From Prevotellaceae bacterium (GTDB lineage Bacteria > Bacteroidota > Bacteroidia > Bacteroidales > Bacteroidaceae), in the NCBI GenBank assembly GCA_029226205.1, contig JAQXXT010000070.1, positions 1-54,379 of the forward strand: a DNA stretch of 54,379 nucleotides, read 5' to 3'. A program made the translations under genes and the position numbers. Shown here in pieces: positions 36,348-46,597 of this stretch (positions are counted from its first letter, which is position 1; each line of letters opens with the position of its first letter). The notes beneath the pieces are model-generated. The model was not told the DNA's origin, ran no database searches, and saw only the letters and a program-made list of their open reading frames with translations.

Positions 36348-37117
36348 CGGATGATACCTCGCTGGGAACTCTCCACGAAATCGATGATATACTGGATCTC
36401 CGGCGTGACATTCAGCGTCTCTTTAATCTTCTGAATACCATCCTTGAGGATGCCCTCACTATAGAGAAGGCGGTAAGCCTCATGGATATTCTCGATGAGG
36501 TCACGGCTGAAGCCATGACGGCGCAGACCGACGAGGTTCACGCCGCAATAGCGGGTCGGCTCCTTGCCGGCAATAATATAAGGTGGAATATCCTGGGAGA
36601 AACGGCAACCACCCTGGATCATCACGTAACCGCCGATACGGCAGAACTGATGGCAGAGGACGGTGGCGGAGACGATGGCATTGTCATCGATTCGCACCTC
36701 ACCGGCGAACTTTGTGGAGTTGCCGATGATACAGTGGCTGCCGAGGACACAGTCGTGGGCGAGATGCATATTCTCCATCAGGAGGTTGTTGTCGCCCATG
36801 ACGGTCTTGCCTTTGGATGCCGTACCACGGGAGATGGTGACATTCTCACGGATGGAGTTGTTGTCACCGATGACACAGAGGGTGTCCTCACCATGGAACT
36901 TCAGGTCCTGGGGCTTCGTGGAGATGCTTGCGCCGGGGAAGAACTCGTTGTTGTTGCCGATACGCGCGCCATAGTTGATGGTCACACTGTTCTGCAGGAC
37001 GTTGTTATCTCCGAGGATCGTATTCTTATCGATATAACAGAAGGGGCCAATGATATTGCCGTCGCCGAGCTGTGCCTCGGGATGGACAAAGGCCAATGGA
37101 CTAATCTGATTGGACAT
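36344..37117 (-). CDS. lpxA: UDP-N-acetylglucosamine acyltransferase
   Basis: First step of lipid A synthesis: transfers a hydroxyacyl chain from acyl carrier protein to the 3-hydroxyl of UDP-GlcNAc in the cytoplasm. The N-terminal left-handed beta helix shows hexapeptide repeats ([20 protein letters not shown]). [13 protein letters not shown] carries the catalytic His, and [15 protein letters not shown] marks the helical C-terminus. Length 257 aa is standard. It is 3 bases from lpxC/fabZ and overlaps miaA. Confidence 0.96.
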   Translation of the reverse strand: MSNQISPLAFVHPEAQLGDGNIIGPFCYIDKNTILGDNNVLQNSVTINYGARIGNNNEFFPGASISTKPQDLKFHGEDTLCVIGDNNSIRENVTISRGTASKGKTVMGDNNLLMENMHLAHDCVLGSHCIIGNSTKFAGEVRIDDNAIVSATVLCHQFCRIGGYVMIQGGCRFSQDIPPYIIAGKEPTRYCGVNLVGLRRHGFSRDLIENIHEAYRLLYSEGILKDGIQKIKETLNVTPEIQYIIDFVESSQRGIIR

Positions 37118-37120
37118 GTC

Positions 37121-38506
37121 TTATTTGTTTTTTACGATTTGTGCGGTGAAGGTAGCCTCGCTGACGACATGATCGCCGACGAACATATAACCCTTCATGG
37201 AACTGATGCCGTGACGGACGGGATGGAGAAGCTCGACACGGAAGAGGAGGGTGTCACCGGGGACGACCTTCTCACGGAACTTCACATCGTCGATCTTTAC
37301 GAAATAGGTGCTCCAGCGCTCCGGCTCTTCCAGCTGGTTGAGCACGAGGAGGCCGCCGCATTGGGCCATGGCCTCTACCATCAGGACACCGGGCATGACG
37401 GGCTCTGTGGGGAAATGGCCCTGGAAGAAGGGCTCGTTGGCCGTGACATTCTTCACACCTACGATACTTGTCGGACCCATGGCGATGATCTTATCGACGA
37501 GCTGCATGGGATAGCGGTGGGGGAGGAGCTGACGGATGCGGACATTGTCCATGATCGGCTTCTCGTTGGGATCATAGATCGGCGCCTGAATCTCATGCTT
37601 ACGGATCTCGCGGCGCATGGCACGGGCAAACTGGTTGTTGATGGTATGACCGGGACGCGTGGCAACGATACGGCCCTTGATGGGGCGGCCGATGAGGGCC
37701 ATGTCGCCGATGATGTCGAGGAGCTTATGACGGGTACATTCGTTCTCCCACTGCAGGGGACGGTGCTGGATATAGCCGATATGCTTGGCATCGATATGCG
37801 GTACCTTCAGCACGTCGGCGAGGTGGTCAAGCTTGTCTTGTGGTACCTCACGCTCATAGATAACAATGGCATTGTCGAGGTCACCGCCTTTGATGAGGTT
37901 GGCTTCAAGCAACGGCACGATGTCACGGACGAAGACGAAGGTACGTGCCGGGGCGATCTCCGTGGCAAAGTCATCGACACGGTCAAGGGTCGCAAACTGG
38001 CTGTTGATGAATTTGGAGTTGAAGGAGCACATGGCGGTGATGGAGAACTCATCATCGGGGAGGATAATGATGCTCGAGCCTGTCTGCTCGTCCTTCACCT
38101 CAATCTTCTTGCGGATGATGTACCAGTCCTTCTCGGCATTCTGGTCTTCAATGCCTACCTTTTGGATGTTCTCCACGAAGATGGCGGCGGAGCCGTCGAG
38201 GATAGGGAACTCAGGACCGTTCACCTGGATGAGACAGTTGTCGATACCCATGGCATAGAGGGCGGCCATGCCGTGCTCTACTGTAGAGACACGGACATCA
38301 CCCTTGCCGAGGACGGTACCCCGCTGGGTATCTACGACATTCTCCGCGATAGCCTCGATGATGGGCTGCCCCTCGAGGTCGATACGCTGAATTTTATAAC
38401 CACTGTTCTCCGGTGCCGGGTTGAAAGTCACCGTCAGGTTGAGACCTGTATGCAGTCCCTTGCCAAACAAGGAGAAACTGCCTTTGAGTGTCTTTTGTTT
38501 AGACAT
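37121..38506 (-). CDS. lpxC/fabZ: Bifunctional LpxC deacetylase / FabZ dehydratase
   Basis: One 461-aa chain with two enzymes. Residues 1 to about 305 are the zinc-dependent UDP-3-O-acyl-GlcNAc deacetylase ([18 protein letters not shown] with a zinc His, [17 protein letters not shown] with the second His and Asp). From about residue 315 is the hydroxyacyl-ACP dehydratase FabZ ([34 protein letters not shown] with its catalytic His and Glu). The fusion is characteristic of Bacteroidetes and couples the committed lipid A step to fatty acid synthesis. Operon: 16 bases after lpxD, 3 bases before lpxA. Confidence 0.97.
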   Translation of the reverse strand: MSKQKTLKGSFSLFGKGLHTGLNLTVTFNPAPENSGYKIQRIDLEGQPIIEAIAENVVDTQRGTVLGKGDVRVSTVEHGMAALYAMGIDNCLIQVNGPEFPILDGSAAIFVENIQKVGIEDQNAEKDWYIIRKKIEVKDEQTGSSIIILPDDEFSITAMCSFNSKFINSQFATLDRVDDFATEIAPARTFVFVRDIVPLLEANLIKGGDLDNAIVIYEREVPQDKLDHLADVLKVPHIDAKHIGYIQHRPLQWENECTRHKLLDIIGDMALIGRPIKGRIVATRPGHTINNQFARAMRREIRKHEIQAPIYDPNEKPIMDNVRIRQLLPHRYPMQLVDKIIAMGPTSIVGVKNVTANEPFFQGHFPTEPVMPGVLMVEAMAQCGGLLVLNQLEEPERWSTYFVKIDDVKFREKVVPGDTLLFRVELLHPVRHGISSMKGYMFVGDHVVSEATFTAQIVKNK

Positions 38507-38522
38507 ATATCTTTGTTGATTT

Positions 38523-39566
38523 TTATTTCTGTTTCTTGAGATTCTCGATTTCTTTCTTCAGTTCACTGATCTCCTTGTACATCTCCGGGAGACGGCGGAA
38601 GACAGCCTGACTCTTGAAATACGGCAACTTCTCCATCGGCGGTGTGCCAATGAGCTGCTGGCCGCTCTTCAGACTGCCCGGTACACCACTCTGCGCACCG
38701 AGGAACACCTGGTCGCCGATGGTGATATGACCGGCGATACCTACCTGACCACCGAACATGCACCACTGGCCGACTTTTGTACTGCCGGCGATACCGACCT
38801 GGGCGGACATCACCGTGTTCTCTCCGACTTCCACATTATGGGCAATCTGTACGAGGTTGTCGAGCTTCACGCCCTTACGGATGATCGTCGTGCCCATGGT
38901 AGAGCGGTCGACACAACTGTTGGCACCAATCTCTACATTGTCTTCGATGGTGACGATACCAATCTGCGGAATCTTGTCATACTGGTTTGTCTGTGGATTC
39001 GGAGCGAAACCGAAGCCGTCAGCGCCGATGACCGCACCGGCATGGAGTGTGACATTGTTGCCGAGCTTGCAGCCGTGATAGATCGTTACGTTCGGGTAGA
39101 TCTTACAGTTCGTGCCGAGAGTCACGCCCTCTCCAACAAAGGCATGGGGATAGACCTGCGTACCGTCTCCGATGACGGCACCGTCACTGATCACGGCGAA
39201 GGCACCGATATAGACATCCTTACCCACCGTGGCCTTCGGAGAGATGAAAGCAAGACTGTCGATACCCGTTTTCTTCGGACGGGAGGCCTCGTACATCTGC
39301 AGCAACTTGGCCACACAGTCACGGGCATTCTTCACGCGGATAATCGTCGGCTTGACTTTATCGGCTTCTACCTCAATACTCTCATCGACAAGAACGATCG
39401 TCGACTCGGTAGAATAAAGATAATGGGTATATTTGGAATTAGCGAGGAAGGAGATAGCCCCTGGCTTTCCTTCCTCGATCTTAGCGAATGTATGGACGGT
39501 GGCGTGCTCGTCACCCTCTACTGTGCCTTGAATGAAGGCAGCGATTTGTTGAGCTGTAAATTCCAT
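38523..39566 (-). CDS. lpxD: UDP-3-O-acylglucosamine N-acyltransferase
   Basis: Third lipid A step: adds the N-linked hydroxyacyl chain. The N-terminal uridine-binding domain ([20 protein letters not shown]) is followed by a left-handed beta helix of hexapeptide repeats, with the catalytic His in [15 protein letters not shown]. Then come the [16 protein letters not shown] repeat and a C-terminal helix ([16 protein letters not shown]). Starting at 39566 gives 347 aa and avoids a poor 17-residue extension. First gene of the lipid A operon. Confidence 0.95.
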   Translation of the reverse strand: MEFTAQQIAAFIQGTVEGDEHATVHTFAKIEEGKPGAISFLANSKYTHYLYSTESTIVLVDESIEVEADKVKPTIIRVKNARDCVAKLLQMYEASRPKKTGIDSLAFISPKATVGKDVYIGAFAVISDGAVIGDGTQVYPHAFVGEGVTLGTNCKIYPNVTIYHGCKLGNNVTLHAGAVIGADGFGFAPNPQTNQYDKIPQIGIVTIEDNVEIGANSCVDRSTMGTTIIRKGVKLDNLVQIAHNVEVGENTVMSAQVGIAGSTKVGQWCMFGGQVGIAGHITIGDQVFLGAQSGVPGSLKSGQQLIGTPPMEKLPYFKSQAVFRRLPEMYKEISELKKEIENLKKQK

Positions 39567-39594
39567 TGAAATCGATCGAATTGAATTATTTTTG

Positions 39595-39602
39595 CAAATG
39601 TA
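39595..39602 (-). promoter_or_regulatory. Possible lpxD operon -7 box
   Basis: Minus strand TACATTTG, followed by C, 28 bases upstream of the start. No -33 at standard distance. Confidence 0.4.
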
Positions 39603-39637
39603 GCAAAAAAAATCCAAATTCCATTGATTCTACGGGA

Positions 39638-40465
39638 TTATTTACAGATTTTTTCAAGTTCTACGGCCATCTGAGCCTGCAGATCTTTGGCTTTAGCGGC
39701 AGCGGCGGCTGCAAACTGCTCGTCATGACCGGCATAGATGATGCCACGGGATGAGTTGACCAGGAGTCCACAGTCCTTGATAATGCCATAACGGCATACT
39801 TCCTGAAGACTGCCTCCCTGAGCGCCGACACCGGGGACGAGAAGGAAGTGGTTTGGCGCAACCTTTCGGATGTCCTTGAACATCTCGCCCTGTGTGGCTC
39901 CGACGACATACATCATCTGATCATCACCGGCCCATTGCTGACTGCGGCGGATCACCTTTTCGAAGAGGCGCTCGCCATCCTTGTCTTCCGTGAGCTGGAA
40001 GTCATGACTGCCCTTGTTACTCGTCAAAGCAAGAAGGATTACCCATTTACCGGCATAGCCGAGGAACGGCGTCACGGAGTCCTCGCCCATATAAGGAGCG
40101 ACGGTGAGAGCATCGAGGTTATACTCCTCGAAGAAAGTACGGGCATACATGGCGGAAGTATTGCCGATATCACCGCGCTTGGCATCAGCGATGATGAAAT
40201 GATGCGGATAGTTCTCCTGGAGATAATGAATAGTCTTCTCGAAAGCTGCCATTCCCTTCAGACCGGCAGCCTCATAGAAGGCGAGGTTCGGCTTGTAGGC
40301 TACACAGTAAGGCGCGGTGGCGTCGATGATAGCTTTGTTGAACGCGAAGATCGGGTCTTCTTCTTTCAGCAGATGTTCCGGGATCTTCTTCTCATCGGTG
40401 TCGAGACCAACACAGAGGAAACTCTTTTTCGTGAAGATCTGCTCGACTAATTCTTGTCTTGTCAT
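39638..40465 (-). CDS. pyrF: Orotidine 5'-phosphate decarboxylase
   Basis: Last step of UMP synthesis. It is the longer (type 2) form of 275 aa. The catalytic motif is [13 protein letters not shown] with Lys and two Asp. The phosphate-binding end reads [16 protein letters not shown] and LLVNSSRGI. It lies 5 bases after the 50-aa gene and ends the purM-prfA-(50 aa)-pyrF series. Confidence 0.96.
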   Translation of the reverse strand: MTRQELVEQIFTKKSFLCVGLDTDEKKIPEHLLKEEDPIFAFNKAIIDATAPYCVAYKPNLAFYEAAGLKGMAAFEKTIHYLQENYPHHFIIADAKRGDIGNTSAMYARTFFEEYNLDALTVAPYMGEDSVTPFLGYAGKWVILLALTSNKGSHDFQLTEDKDGERLFEKVIRRSQQWAGDDQMMYVVGATQGEMFKDIRKVAPNHFLLVPGVGAQGGSLQEVCRYGIIKDCGLLVNSSRGIIYAGHDEQFAAAAAAKAKDLQAQMAVELEKICK

Positions 40466-40470
40466 AACGG

Positions 40471-40623
40471 TTATTTTTCTATTTCCGTCCAGGGGATCTC
40501 TTTCGCCTTATCCTCGGACTTTCTTTGTTTCATGGATGTGACGCGCTGGATGAATTCACTGGCCTGGATGGTCTTGTCCTTCTCCTCAGCGTCATCCTCC
40601 TTTTTCGTGAATCGAATTCCCAT
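40471..40623 (-). CDS. Small 50-aa protein between prfA and pyrF
   Basis: ATG at 40623 and TAA at 40473-40471 enclose 50 codons. The product is highly charged ([18 protein letters not shown] at the N-terminus, [10 protein letters not shown] at the end) with no membrane segment. It begins 9 bases after prfA and stops 5 bases before pyrF, spacing that fits a true operon gene. I do not recognise it. It could be a small regulatory or ribosome-associated protein; function unknown. Confidence 0.65.
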   Translation of the reverse strand: MGIRFTKKEDDAEEKDKTIQASEFIQRVTSMKQRKSEDKAKEIPWTEIEK

Positions 40624-40632
40624 AAGAATAAA

Positions 40633-41745
40633 TTATAATTCTGCCTCTTTGAGCTTCTCGGCATTCTCGGCAACAGTAAGGGCATCGATCATCGGCTGGA
40701 TATTACCGTTGAGGAAACCCTGCAGATCGTGCGTCGTATAGCCGATACGGTGATCGGTGACACGGCCCTGCGGGAAGTTGTACGTGCGGATCTTCGCACT
40801 ACGGTCACCCGTGGAGACGAGGCTCTTGCGGCGGTTGGAGATATCGTCGACATACTTCTGATGCTCGTGATCGTAGATATAGGTATACAGACGACTCAGC
40901 GCACGCTCCTTATTCTTCGGTTGGTCACGCGTCTCCGTACACTCGATGAGGATCTCTTCTACTTCTCCCGTGTTCGGGTTCTTCCACGGATAGCGCAGAC
41001 GGACACCGGAACTTACCTTATTGACATTCTGACCACCGGCACCACTAGAACGGAACGTATCCCATTTGATATCGCCCTCGTTGATATGAACCTCAAACTT
41101 CTCTGCCTCGGGGAGGACGGCGACAGTAGCGGCGGACGTCTGCATACGACCGTTGGACTCCGTGACGGGGACACGCTGTACGCGGTGGACACCACTCTCG
41201 TATTTCAATGTACCATAGACATCGGTACCACTGACGGCGAAGTCTATCTCCTTGAAGCCGCCGACGGCACCCTCGGAGACATCGGTGACACTCACGGTCC
41301 AGCCCTTGCTCTCACAGAAACGCTTGTACATATTGAAGAGATCACCGGCGAAGAGGCAGGCTTCGTCACCACCCGTTCCGGCACGGATCTCCATCTGTAC
41401 GTTCTTGGCATCCTCGGGATCTTTCGGCACGAGGGCGATCTTAATATCTTCCTCGAGTTTCGGCAGTTTCTCCTCATTCTCCGACAGCTCCTCGCGGGCC
41501 ATATCTTTCATCTCCTGGTCACTCTCGTTGACGAGGATATCCTTGGCTTCCTTGATGGCGTTGAGACAGTCGACATATTTCTTGCGCGCCTTCATGATCT
41601 CACTCAGATCCTTGTATTCCTTCGTCAACTTCACGTAACGCTGTTGATCGGCGATGACGGAAGGGTCTGTGATGAGTGTCGACACTTCCTCGAAGCGCGC
41701 CTCGAGGCCGTCGAGTTTCTCTAATATCTTATTGTTGTCTGCCAT
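40633..41745 (-). CDS. prfA: Peptide chain release factor 1
   Basis: Terminates translation at UAA and UAG. The peptidyl-hydrolysis motif GGQ is at residues 237-239 in SSGAGGQNVNK. The stop-codon recognition loop reads PVT (193-195) where E. coli has PAT, within the usual PxT rule. Length 370 aa is standard. It starts 3 bases after purM, so it is cotranscribed with a purine gene. Confidence 0.97.
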   Translation of the reverse strand: MADNNKILEKLDGLEARFEEVSTLITDPSVIADQQRYVKLTKEYKDLSEIMKARKKYVDCLNAIKEAKDILVNESDQEMKDMAREELSENEEKLPKLEEDIKIALVPKDPEDAKNVQMEIRAGTGGDEACLFAGDLFNMYKRFCESKGWTVSVTDVSEGAVGGFKEIDFAVSGTDVYGTLKYESGVHRVQRVPVTESNGRMQTSAATVAVLPEAEKFEVHINEGDIKWDTFRSSGAGGQNVNKVSSGVRLRYPWKNPNTGEVEEILIECTETRDQPKNKERALSRLYTYIYDHEHQKYVDDISNRRKSLVSTGDRSAKIRTYNFPQGRVTDHRIGYTTHDLQGFLNGNIQPMIDALTVAENAEKLKEAEL

Positions 41746-41748
41746 AAA

Positions 41749-42912
41749 TTAATATTCGAATGTTCCGAACTCGGAGTGAATAGTCAGGCTCTTCTTGCCT
41801 TCCTCAATATGTCCGATGACCTGTGCGTCGATGTTGAAGCTCTTGCTGATAGCGATGACTTTCTCTGCAACCTCGGGACGGACATAGATCTCCATGCGGT
41901 GACCCATGTTGAATACCTGGTACATTTCTTTCCAGTCAGTGCCGGAACAGTCATGGATGGTCTTGAAGAGCGGCGGTACGGGGAACATGTTGTCCTTCAC
42001 GACCTTGCAGTTGTCACCAACGAAATGCAGCACCTTCGTCTGTGCGCCACCCGTGCAGTGTACCATTCCGTGAATTTCCGGACGCAGCTCATCGAGAAGT
42101 TTCTTGATGACAGGAGCATAGGTACGTGTAGGGGAGAGAACGAGCTCGCCGGCATTGACGGGGACGCCGTCGATAGCATCCGTGAGTTTGTACTTACCAC
42201 TGTAAACGAGGTCATCGGGGACAGCATGGTCGTAGCTCTCGGGATATTTCGTTGCGAGATATTTCGCAAAGACATCATGACGGGCACTCGTCAGACCGTT
42301 GCTGCCCATGCCGCCATTATAGCGGTGCTCGTAGGTAGCCTGACCGGTGGAGGAGAGGCCGACGATGACATCACCGGGACGGATGTTGGCATTATTGATG
42401 ACATCCTTACGCTTCATGCGGCAGGTGACGGTGGAGTCGACGATGATCGTACGGACGAGGTCGCCGACATCTGCCGTCTCACCGCCTGTAGGCCAGATGC
42501 CGATTCCCATGCCACGGAGCTCTGCGAGAAGTTCATCGGTACCGTTGATAATGGCAGAGATTACTTCACCAGGAATGAGCATCTTATTACGTCCGATGGT
42601 GGAGGATACAAGGATGTTATCCACGGCACCGACGCACAGCAGGTCGTCGGTATTCATGACGATGGCATCCTGCGCGATACCTTTCCACACGCTCAGGTCA
42701 CCGGTCTCCTTCCAGTACATATAAGCCAGGGAGGATTTTGTACCGGCACCGTCGGCATGCATGATGTTACAATACTCGGGATCTCCGCCGAGGATATCGG
42801 GAATAATCTTACAGAAAGCCTGCGGGAAGATACCTTTATCTATATTCTTGATGGCGTTATGCACATCTTCCTTTGCGGCAGATACGCCGCGCATCATATA
42901 TCGGTTATTCAT
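41749..42912 (-). CDS. purM: Phosphoribosylformylglycinamidine cyclo-ligase (AIR synthetase)
   Basis: Fifth step of purine synthesis: closes the imidazole ring with ATP. Motifs include HADGAGTKSSLAYMYW, VMNTDDLLCVGA, the GGETADVGDLV block and YNGGMGSNGLTSARHDV. A 22-codon extension upstream is only the translation of family B repeats, so I start at 42912 (387 aa, the longer form seen in Bacteroidetes). Downstream are prfA, the 50-aa gene and pyrF. Confidence 0.93.
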   Translation of the reverse strand: MNNRYMMRGVSAAKEDVHNAIKNIDKGIFPQAFCKIIPDILGGDPEYCNIMHADGAGTKSSLAYMYWKETGDLSVWKGIAQDAIVMNTDDLLCVGAVDNILVSSTIGRNKMLIPGEVISAIINGTDELLAELRGMGIGIWPTGGETADVGDLVRTIIVDSTVTCRMKRKDVINNANIRPGDVIVGLSSTGQATYEHRYNGGMGSNGLTSARHDVFAKYLATKYPESYDHAVPDDLVYSGKYKLTDAIDGVPVNAGELVLSPTRTYAPVIKKLLDELRPEIHGMVHCTGGAQTKVLHFVGDNCKVVKDNMFPVPPLFKTIHDCSGTDWKEMYQVFNMGHRMEIYVRPEVAEKVIAISKSFNIDAQVIGHIEEGKKSLTIHSEFGTFEY

Positions 42913-42925
42913 TTTCGTTGTTATT

Positions 42926-43038
42926 GTAGGGACATGATTTATCATGTTCCGTTTCTTTTTTGGGACATGTATTATCATGTTCCGAATTTTTGTATTTTAT
43001 GATCCGTCATTTCGGAACATGATAAATCATGTCCCTAC
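42926..43038. repeat. Repeat family B, inverted array between aroE and purM
   Basis: Arms 42926-42951 and 43013-43038 are perfect 26-base reverse complements. A third, slightly different copy is at 42962-42984. Each unit is itself palindromic (GGGACATGATTTATCATGTTCC). The right arm supplies the TAG stop of aroE, and the left arm starts 14 bases upstream of the purM ATG. Confidence 0.92.
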
Positions 43039-43778
43039 TTTTCGTGCCAGAACTCCCAGCTGGCGAAAGCCTGGAGAAGCAGCATTTCGAGACCGTTCTT
43101 GACAGTGGCGCCATGCTCACGGCCTTTCTTCATGAAGAGTGTCTCATCGGGGTTATAGATGAGATCGTAGAGAAGGGTATGAATATCCATCGCCTCGTAG
43201 GGCAGTTTGGGACAAGCGTCGGCATGGGGATACATGCCCACGGGCGTACAGTTGACGATGACGGGATATTCTTTGATAATCTCCGGTGTCACGTCATCGT
43301 AGCTGATGGCGCCGTCATGGGGATGACGGGAGACGAAGAGCGTCTGCAGACCGAGGGACTTCAATCCGAAGTTGATGGCTTTCGACGCGCCGCCGGTACC
43401 GAGTATGAGGGCCTTGCGGTGACATTTCTCCAGCAGCGGCTCAATAGAGCGCGTGAAGCCGATGACGTCACTGTTATAGCCTTTGAGAAAGATCTTCCGG
43501 CCTTTATGGGTGACCTTGACGACATTGACGGCACCGATGGCGCGGGCCTCCGGCGTGATGTCATCGAGGTAGCTGATCACCTTCTCCTTATAGGGGATTG
43601 TACAGTTGAATCCTTTCAGAGTTGGATTAGAGTCGATGATCTCCGGCAGGTCTTCGATGGTCGGAATCTCGAAGTTGATGTACTCGGCATCGATATGCTC
43701 GTTGGCGAATTTCTCATTGAAATAATTTTTTGAGAAGGAATGTCCGAGGGGATATCCTATGAGTCCATATTTATCCAT
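43035..43778 (-). CDS. aroE: Shikimate dehydrogenase
   Basis: Reduces dehydroshikimate to shikimate with NADPH in aromatic amino acid synthesis. N-terminal substrate site GLIGYPLGHSFSKNYFNEKF. Catalytic region LKGFNCTIPYKEKVI (Lys). Nucleotide site ALILGTGGASKAI. At 247 aa it is slightly short. Its TAG stop lies within a family B repeat arm, so the last residues (WEFWHEK) may have been set by repeat insertion. It is 31 bases after ubiE. Confidence 0.95.
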   Translation of the reverse strand: MDKYGLIGYPLGHSFSKNYFNEKFANEHIDAEYINFEIPTIEDLPEIIDSNPTLKGFNCTIPYKEKVISYLDDITPEARAIGAVNVVKVTHKGRKIFLKGYNSDVIGFTRSIEPLLEKCHRKALILGTGGASKAINFGLKSLGLQTLFVSRHPHDGAISYDDVTPEIIKEYPVIVNCTPVGMYPHADACPKLPYEAMDIHTLLYDLIYNPDETLFMKKGREHGATVKNGLEMLLLQAFASWEFWHEK

Positions 43779-43809
43779 ACGTGATCAGTATAATATAATA
43801 ATGTGTAAT

Positions 43810-44547
43810 TTATTTCGTAGCAGTATACATCGTACAGATGCCGAAGGTAAGGCGACGGAAATGAGCCTCACTAAATCCGGCCTGTTTGAGTACCCTCATC
43901 ATTGTCTCTCCCTGCGGGAATGCCTCGATGGTCTTTGTCAGATAACCGTAGGCACTCTGGTCTTTGGAGATCAGACGGCCGTAGACGGGCAGGACGGTAT
44001 GGGCGTAGAGGTGGAAGAGCTGCCGCATAGGGAACGCAACGGGTGTCGTCAGTTCCACGATACTCAGATGACCGCCTGGCTTGAGCACGCGGCACATTTC
44101 ACGGAGCCCTTGATCGAGATCCTGGAAGTTACGGATGCCGAAAGCGGCGGTGACAGCGTCGAAGCTGTTGTCGGGAAAGGAGAGATGGAGACAGTCCTCT
44201 TTGGCAAAGGAGATAACCTTGTCGAGACCTGCGGCGGCAGCCTTGCGGCGACCGATATTCATCATTCCTTCCGAGATGTCAGCGCCGATGAGTTCGTCGG
44301 GTTTCAGCATGCGGGCAGCCAGAATGGCGAAGTCACCCGTTCCCGTGGCGATGTCAAGGATACGACGGGGATGGAACGGCGCCAGCGCTTTGATAGCCTT
44401 TCGCCGCCATCCCTTGTCGATGTCCCATGACAGCCGGTGGTTCAGGGTGTCGTATGTCGGGGCGATGTTGTCGAACATCTCCTCGACGAGTTTCCCTTTC
44501 TCCCCCTTGCCGTCATAGGGCTTGATCTTTTCCTGTTGATAGGTCAT
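43810..44547 (-). CDS. ubiE: Demethylmenaquinone methyltransferase
   Basis: SAM-dependent last step of menaquinone synthesis (also called menG). SAM-binding motif [12 protein letters not shown]. Family blocks [20 protein letters not shown] and [20 protein letters not shown]. Starting at MTYQQEK (44547) gives 245 aa and leaves one base after the purC stop; a 6-codon longer start would overlap purC. With no ubiquinone expected in an anaerobe, the menaquinone role is favoured. Confidence 0.94.
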   Translation of the reverse strand: MTYQQEKIKPYDGKGEKGKLVEEMFDNIAPTYDTLNHRLSWDIDKGWRRKAIKALAPFHPRRILDIATGTGDFAILAARMLKPDELIGADISEGMMNIGRRKAAAAGLDKVISFAKEDCLHLSFPDNSFDAVTAAFGIRNFQDLDQGLREMCRVLKPGGHLSIVELTTPVAFPMRQLFHLYAHTVLPVYGRLISKDQSAYGYLTKTIEAFPQGETMMRVLKQAGFSEAHFRRLTFGICTMYTATK

Positions 44548-44548
44548 C

Positions 44549-45499
44549 TTACTTACGGCTGGCAAGATAAGCCTTCACGTTCTTCTCGATGCGGGCAGCG
44601 ATGTCACCCTCTTCGGCAGCCTTGTCGAACTTCTCACCCGTGATATGCTCGTAGAGCTCGATGTAGCGTTCGCTGACACTCTCAGCATACTCGTCGGTGA
44701 TCTCCGGCATCGTCTGACCGGGCTGGTTCATGAAGTTATGCTCGATGAGCCACTGACGGACGAACTCCTTGGAGAGCTGACGCTGCGGCTCACCCTTGGC
44801 GAACTTCTCCTCATAGCCGTCGGCATAGAAATAACGGCTGGAGTCAGGCGTGTGGATCTCGTCGATGAGGTAGACCTTTCCGTCACGCTTACCGAACTCA
44901 TACTTCGTATCTACGAGGATGAGGCCCTGCTTGGCGGCGATCTCCTGGCCACGCTGGAAGAGCTTGCGCGTATAGTCCTCGATGACGGCATAGTCCTCAG
45001 CGCTTACGAGTCCCTGTTTGATAATCTCCTCTTTGGAGATATTCATGTCGTGGCCTTCATCAGCCTTTGTTGTCGGCGTGATGATCGGCTCGGGGAAACG
45101 CTGGTTCTCACGCATGCCGTCGGGGAGCTTCACACCACAGAGCTCGCGGCAGCCGTCCTTGTAGGCACGCCATGCGCTTCCCGTGAGGATAGAACGGATG
45201 ATCATCTCCACGCGGAAGCCCTCGCACTTCAGACCGACGGTGACCATCGGGTCCGGTGTGGCCAGTTTCCAGTTCGGGCAGATATCACTCGTCAGGTCGA
45301 GGAACTTGGCGGCGATCTGGTTCAGCACCTGTCCCTTGAAAGGAATACCTTTTGGCAGGACGACATCGAAGGCAGAGATACGGTCTGTGGCGACCATTAC
45401 CAAGAGGTCGTCATTGATGTTGTAGACATCACGTACTTTACCATGATACACACTTTTCTGTCCATCAAAATGGAAATCGGTCTTAGTTAATGCTTTCAT
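44549..45499 (-). CDS. purC: SAICAR synthetase
   Basis: Seventh purine step: joins aspartate to CAIR using ATP. N-terminal [14 protein letters not shown], then [29 protein letters not shown] and [20 protein letters not shown] with the ATP-site residues. At 316 aa it matches the longer, Bacteroidetes/yeast-like form rather than the 237-aa E. coli enzyme. A longer upstream reading overlaps phoH and is rejected. The first 17 bases overlap the phoH 3' end. Confidence 0.95.
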   Translation of the reverse strand: MKALTKTDFHFDGQKSVYHGKVRDVYNINDDLLVMVATDRISAFDVVLPKGIPFKGQVLNQIAAKFLDLTSDICPNWKLATPDPMVTVGLKCEGFRVEMIIRSILTGSAWRAYKDGCRELCGVKLPDGMRENQRFPEPIITPTTKADEGHDMNISKEEIIKQGLVSAEDYAVIEDYTRKLFQRGQEIAAKQGLILVDTKYEFGKRDGKVYLIDEIHTPDSSRYFYADGYEEKFAKGEPQRQLSKEFVRQWLIEHNFMNQPGQTMPEITDEYAESVSERYIELYEHITGEKFDKAAEEGDIAARIEKNVKAYLASRK

Positions 45500-46475
45500 T
45501 TTTGTTTTTATTTTTATTGAGTTCTCGTTCTTCTTCCATTCGCTTGTCATAAGCGTCATAGGCATTGACGATGCGCGTGACGAGCTTATGGCGGACAATA
45601 TCCTCCTTGCCGAGTTCGATGACACTGATGCCCTCGATACCCTTAAGGATGCGCAGGGCCTCTTTCAGTCCGCTCATCTGACGGTTCGGCAGGTCGATCT
45701 GCGTGAGGTCGCCGGTGATGATCATCTTCGTGTTCCAGCCCATACGCGTAAGGAACATGCGGATCTGCTGCGGCGTAGTGTTTTGCGCCTCATCGAGGAT
45801 GACGATGGCGTCGCTCAGCGTGCGGCCGCGCATGAAGGCCAGTGGCGCGATCTGAATGATATGTTTCTCCATCATGTCCTGGAGCTTTACTGCCGGGAGC
45901 ATATCTTCCAAAGCGTCGTAGAGCGGCTGGAGGTACGGATCTATCTTATCTTTCATGTCACCGGGCAGGAAACCAAGTTTCTCTCCGGCTTCCACAGCGG
46001 GGCGGGAGAGGATGATGCGCTTCACCGTCTTTTCCTTCAGGGCTTTCACGGCGAGGGCAATGCTGAGGTAGGTCTTTCCTGTTCCGGCGGGGCCGACGGC
46101 GAAGATCATGTCATCCTTGTCGAAGGCGTCGATGAGCTTCTGCTGGTTGGCGCTGCGGCTCTTGATAGGCCGTCCGCTGATGGAGTAGACGAGGACACCT
46201 TTGACACTGTCGGCCTTCGTCTTCTTCCCCTTTACGATATCGAGGATATCCTCCTCACTGATGGTGTTGTATTTGAGCACATGCTTGCGCATATTCTCTA
46301 TATCCTCCTCCACCTTCGCCATCTCTTCCTCGTCGCCGAGTATGCGGATGACATTGTCGCGGGCTACGATGCGCAGTTTGGGGAAGAGCGACTTGATCAT
46401 CTGCAGATGGCCATTGTTCACCCCATAGAATACTACGGGGTCGATATCTTCAAGTACGATATGTTTCTCTATCAA
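45483..46475 (-). CDS. PhoH-family ATPase
   Basis: A cytoplasmic P-loop protein of the PhoH/PhoL type, linked in the family to RNA metabolism and ribosome assembly. Walker [17 protein letters not shown] (about residues 128-143). Walker [21 protein letters not shown]. An N-terminal KH-like region (residues 10-75) precedes it. Length 330 aa is normal, with a Lys/Asn-rich tail ([13 protein letters not shown]). It is the first gene of the phoH-purC-ubiE-aroE operon, with a -7 box at 46514-46521. Confidence 0.94.
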   Translation of the reverse strand: MIEKHIVLEDIDPVVFYGVNNGHLQMIKSLFPKLRIVARDNVIRILGDEEEMAKVEEDIENMRKHVLKYNTISEEDILDIVKGKKTKADSVKGVLVYSISGRPIKSRSANQQKLIDAFDKDDMIFAVGPAGTGKTYLSIALAVKALKEKTVKRIILSRPAVEAGEKLGFLPGDMKDKIDPYLQPLYDALEDMLPAVKLQDMMEKHIIQIAPLAFMRGRTLSDAIVILDEAQNTTPQQIRMFLTRMGWNTKMIITGDLTQIDLPNRQMSGLKEALRILKGIEGISVIELGKEDIVRHKLVTRIVNAYDAYDKRMEEERELNKNKNKNESIN

Positions 46476-46513
46476 TTTTGTTTCGCGAAATAAATGTATA
46501 ATATATTATGGTG

Positions 46514-46521
46514 CAAAATTA
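46514..46521 (-). promoter_or_regulatory. phoH operon -7 box
   Basis: Minus strand TAATTTTG followed by C, 38 bases before the phoH start. No convincing -33. Confidence 0.5.
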
Positions 46522-46564
46522 CTAAAAAATATTGAAACCGCATCTTTATCTCTTCTTTTTTTCT

Positions 46565-46572
46565 TACCTTTG
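46565..46572 (+). promoter_or_regulatory. -7 box of the DUF5715 gene
   Basis: TACCTTTG followed by C, 25 bases before the start codon at 46598. It faces away from the phoH -7 box. No convincing -33. Confidence 0.55.
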
Positions 46573-46597
46573 CGTCCGATTTTACGAAACATCAAAA

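Noticed and set aside
36482..38539. 685-codon open frame on the plus strand opposite lpxA and lpxC/fabZ
   Set aside because: It covers two certain genes in antisense and encodes an Asp/Glu-rich sequence without family features, again a shadow of biased codon use.
42913..42978. 22-residue N-terminal extension of PurM
   Set aside because: It is a translation of family B repeats; homologous PurM proteins start near MNNRYMMRG.
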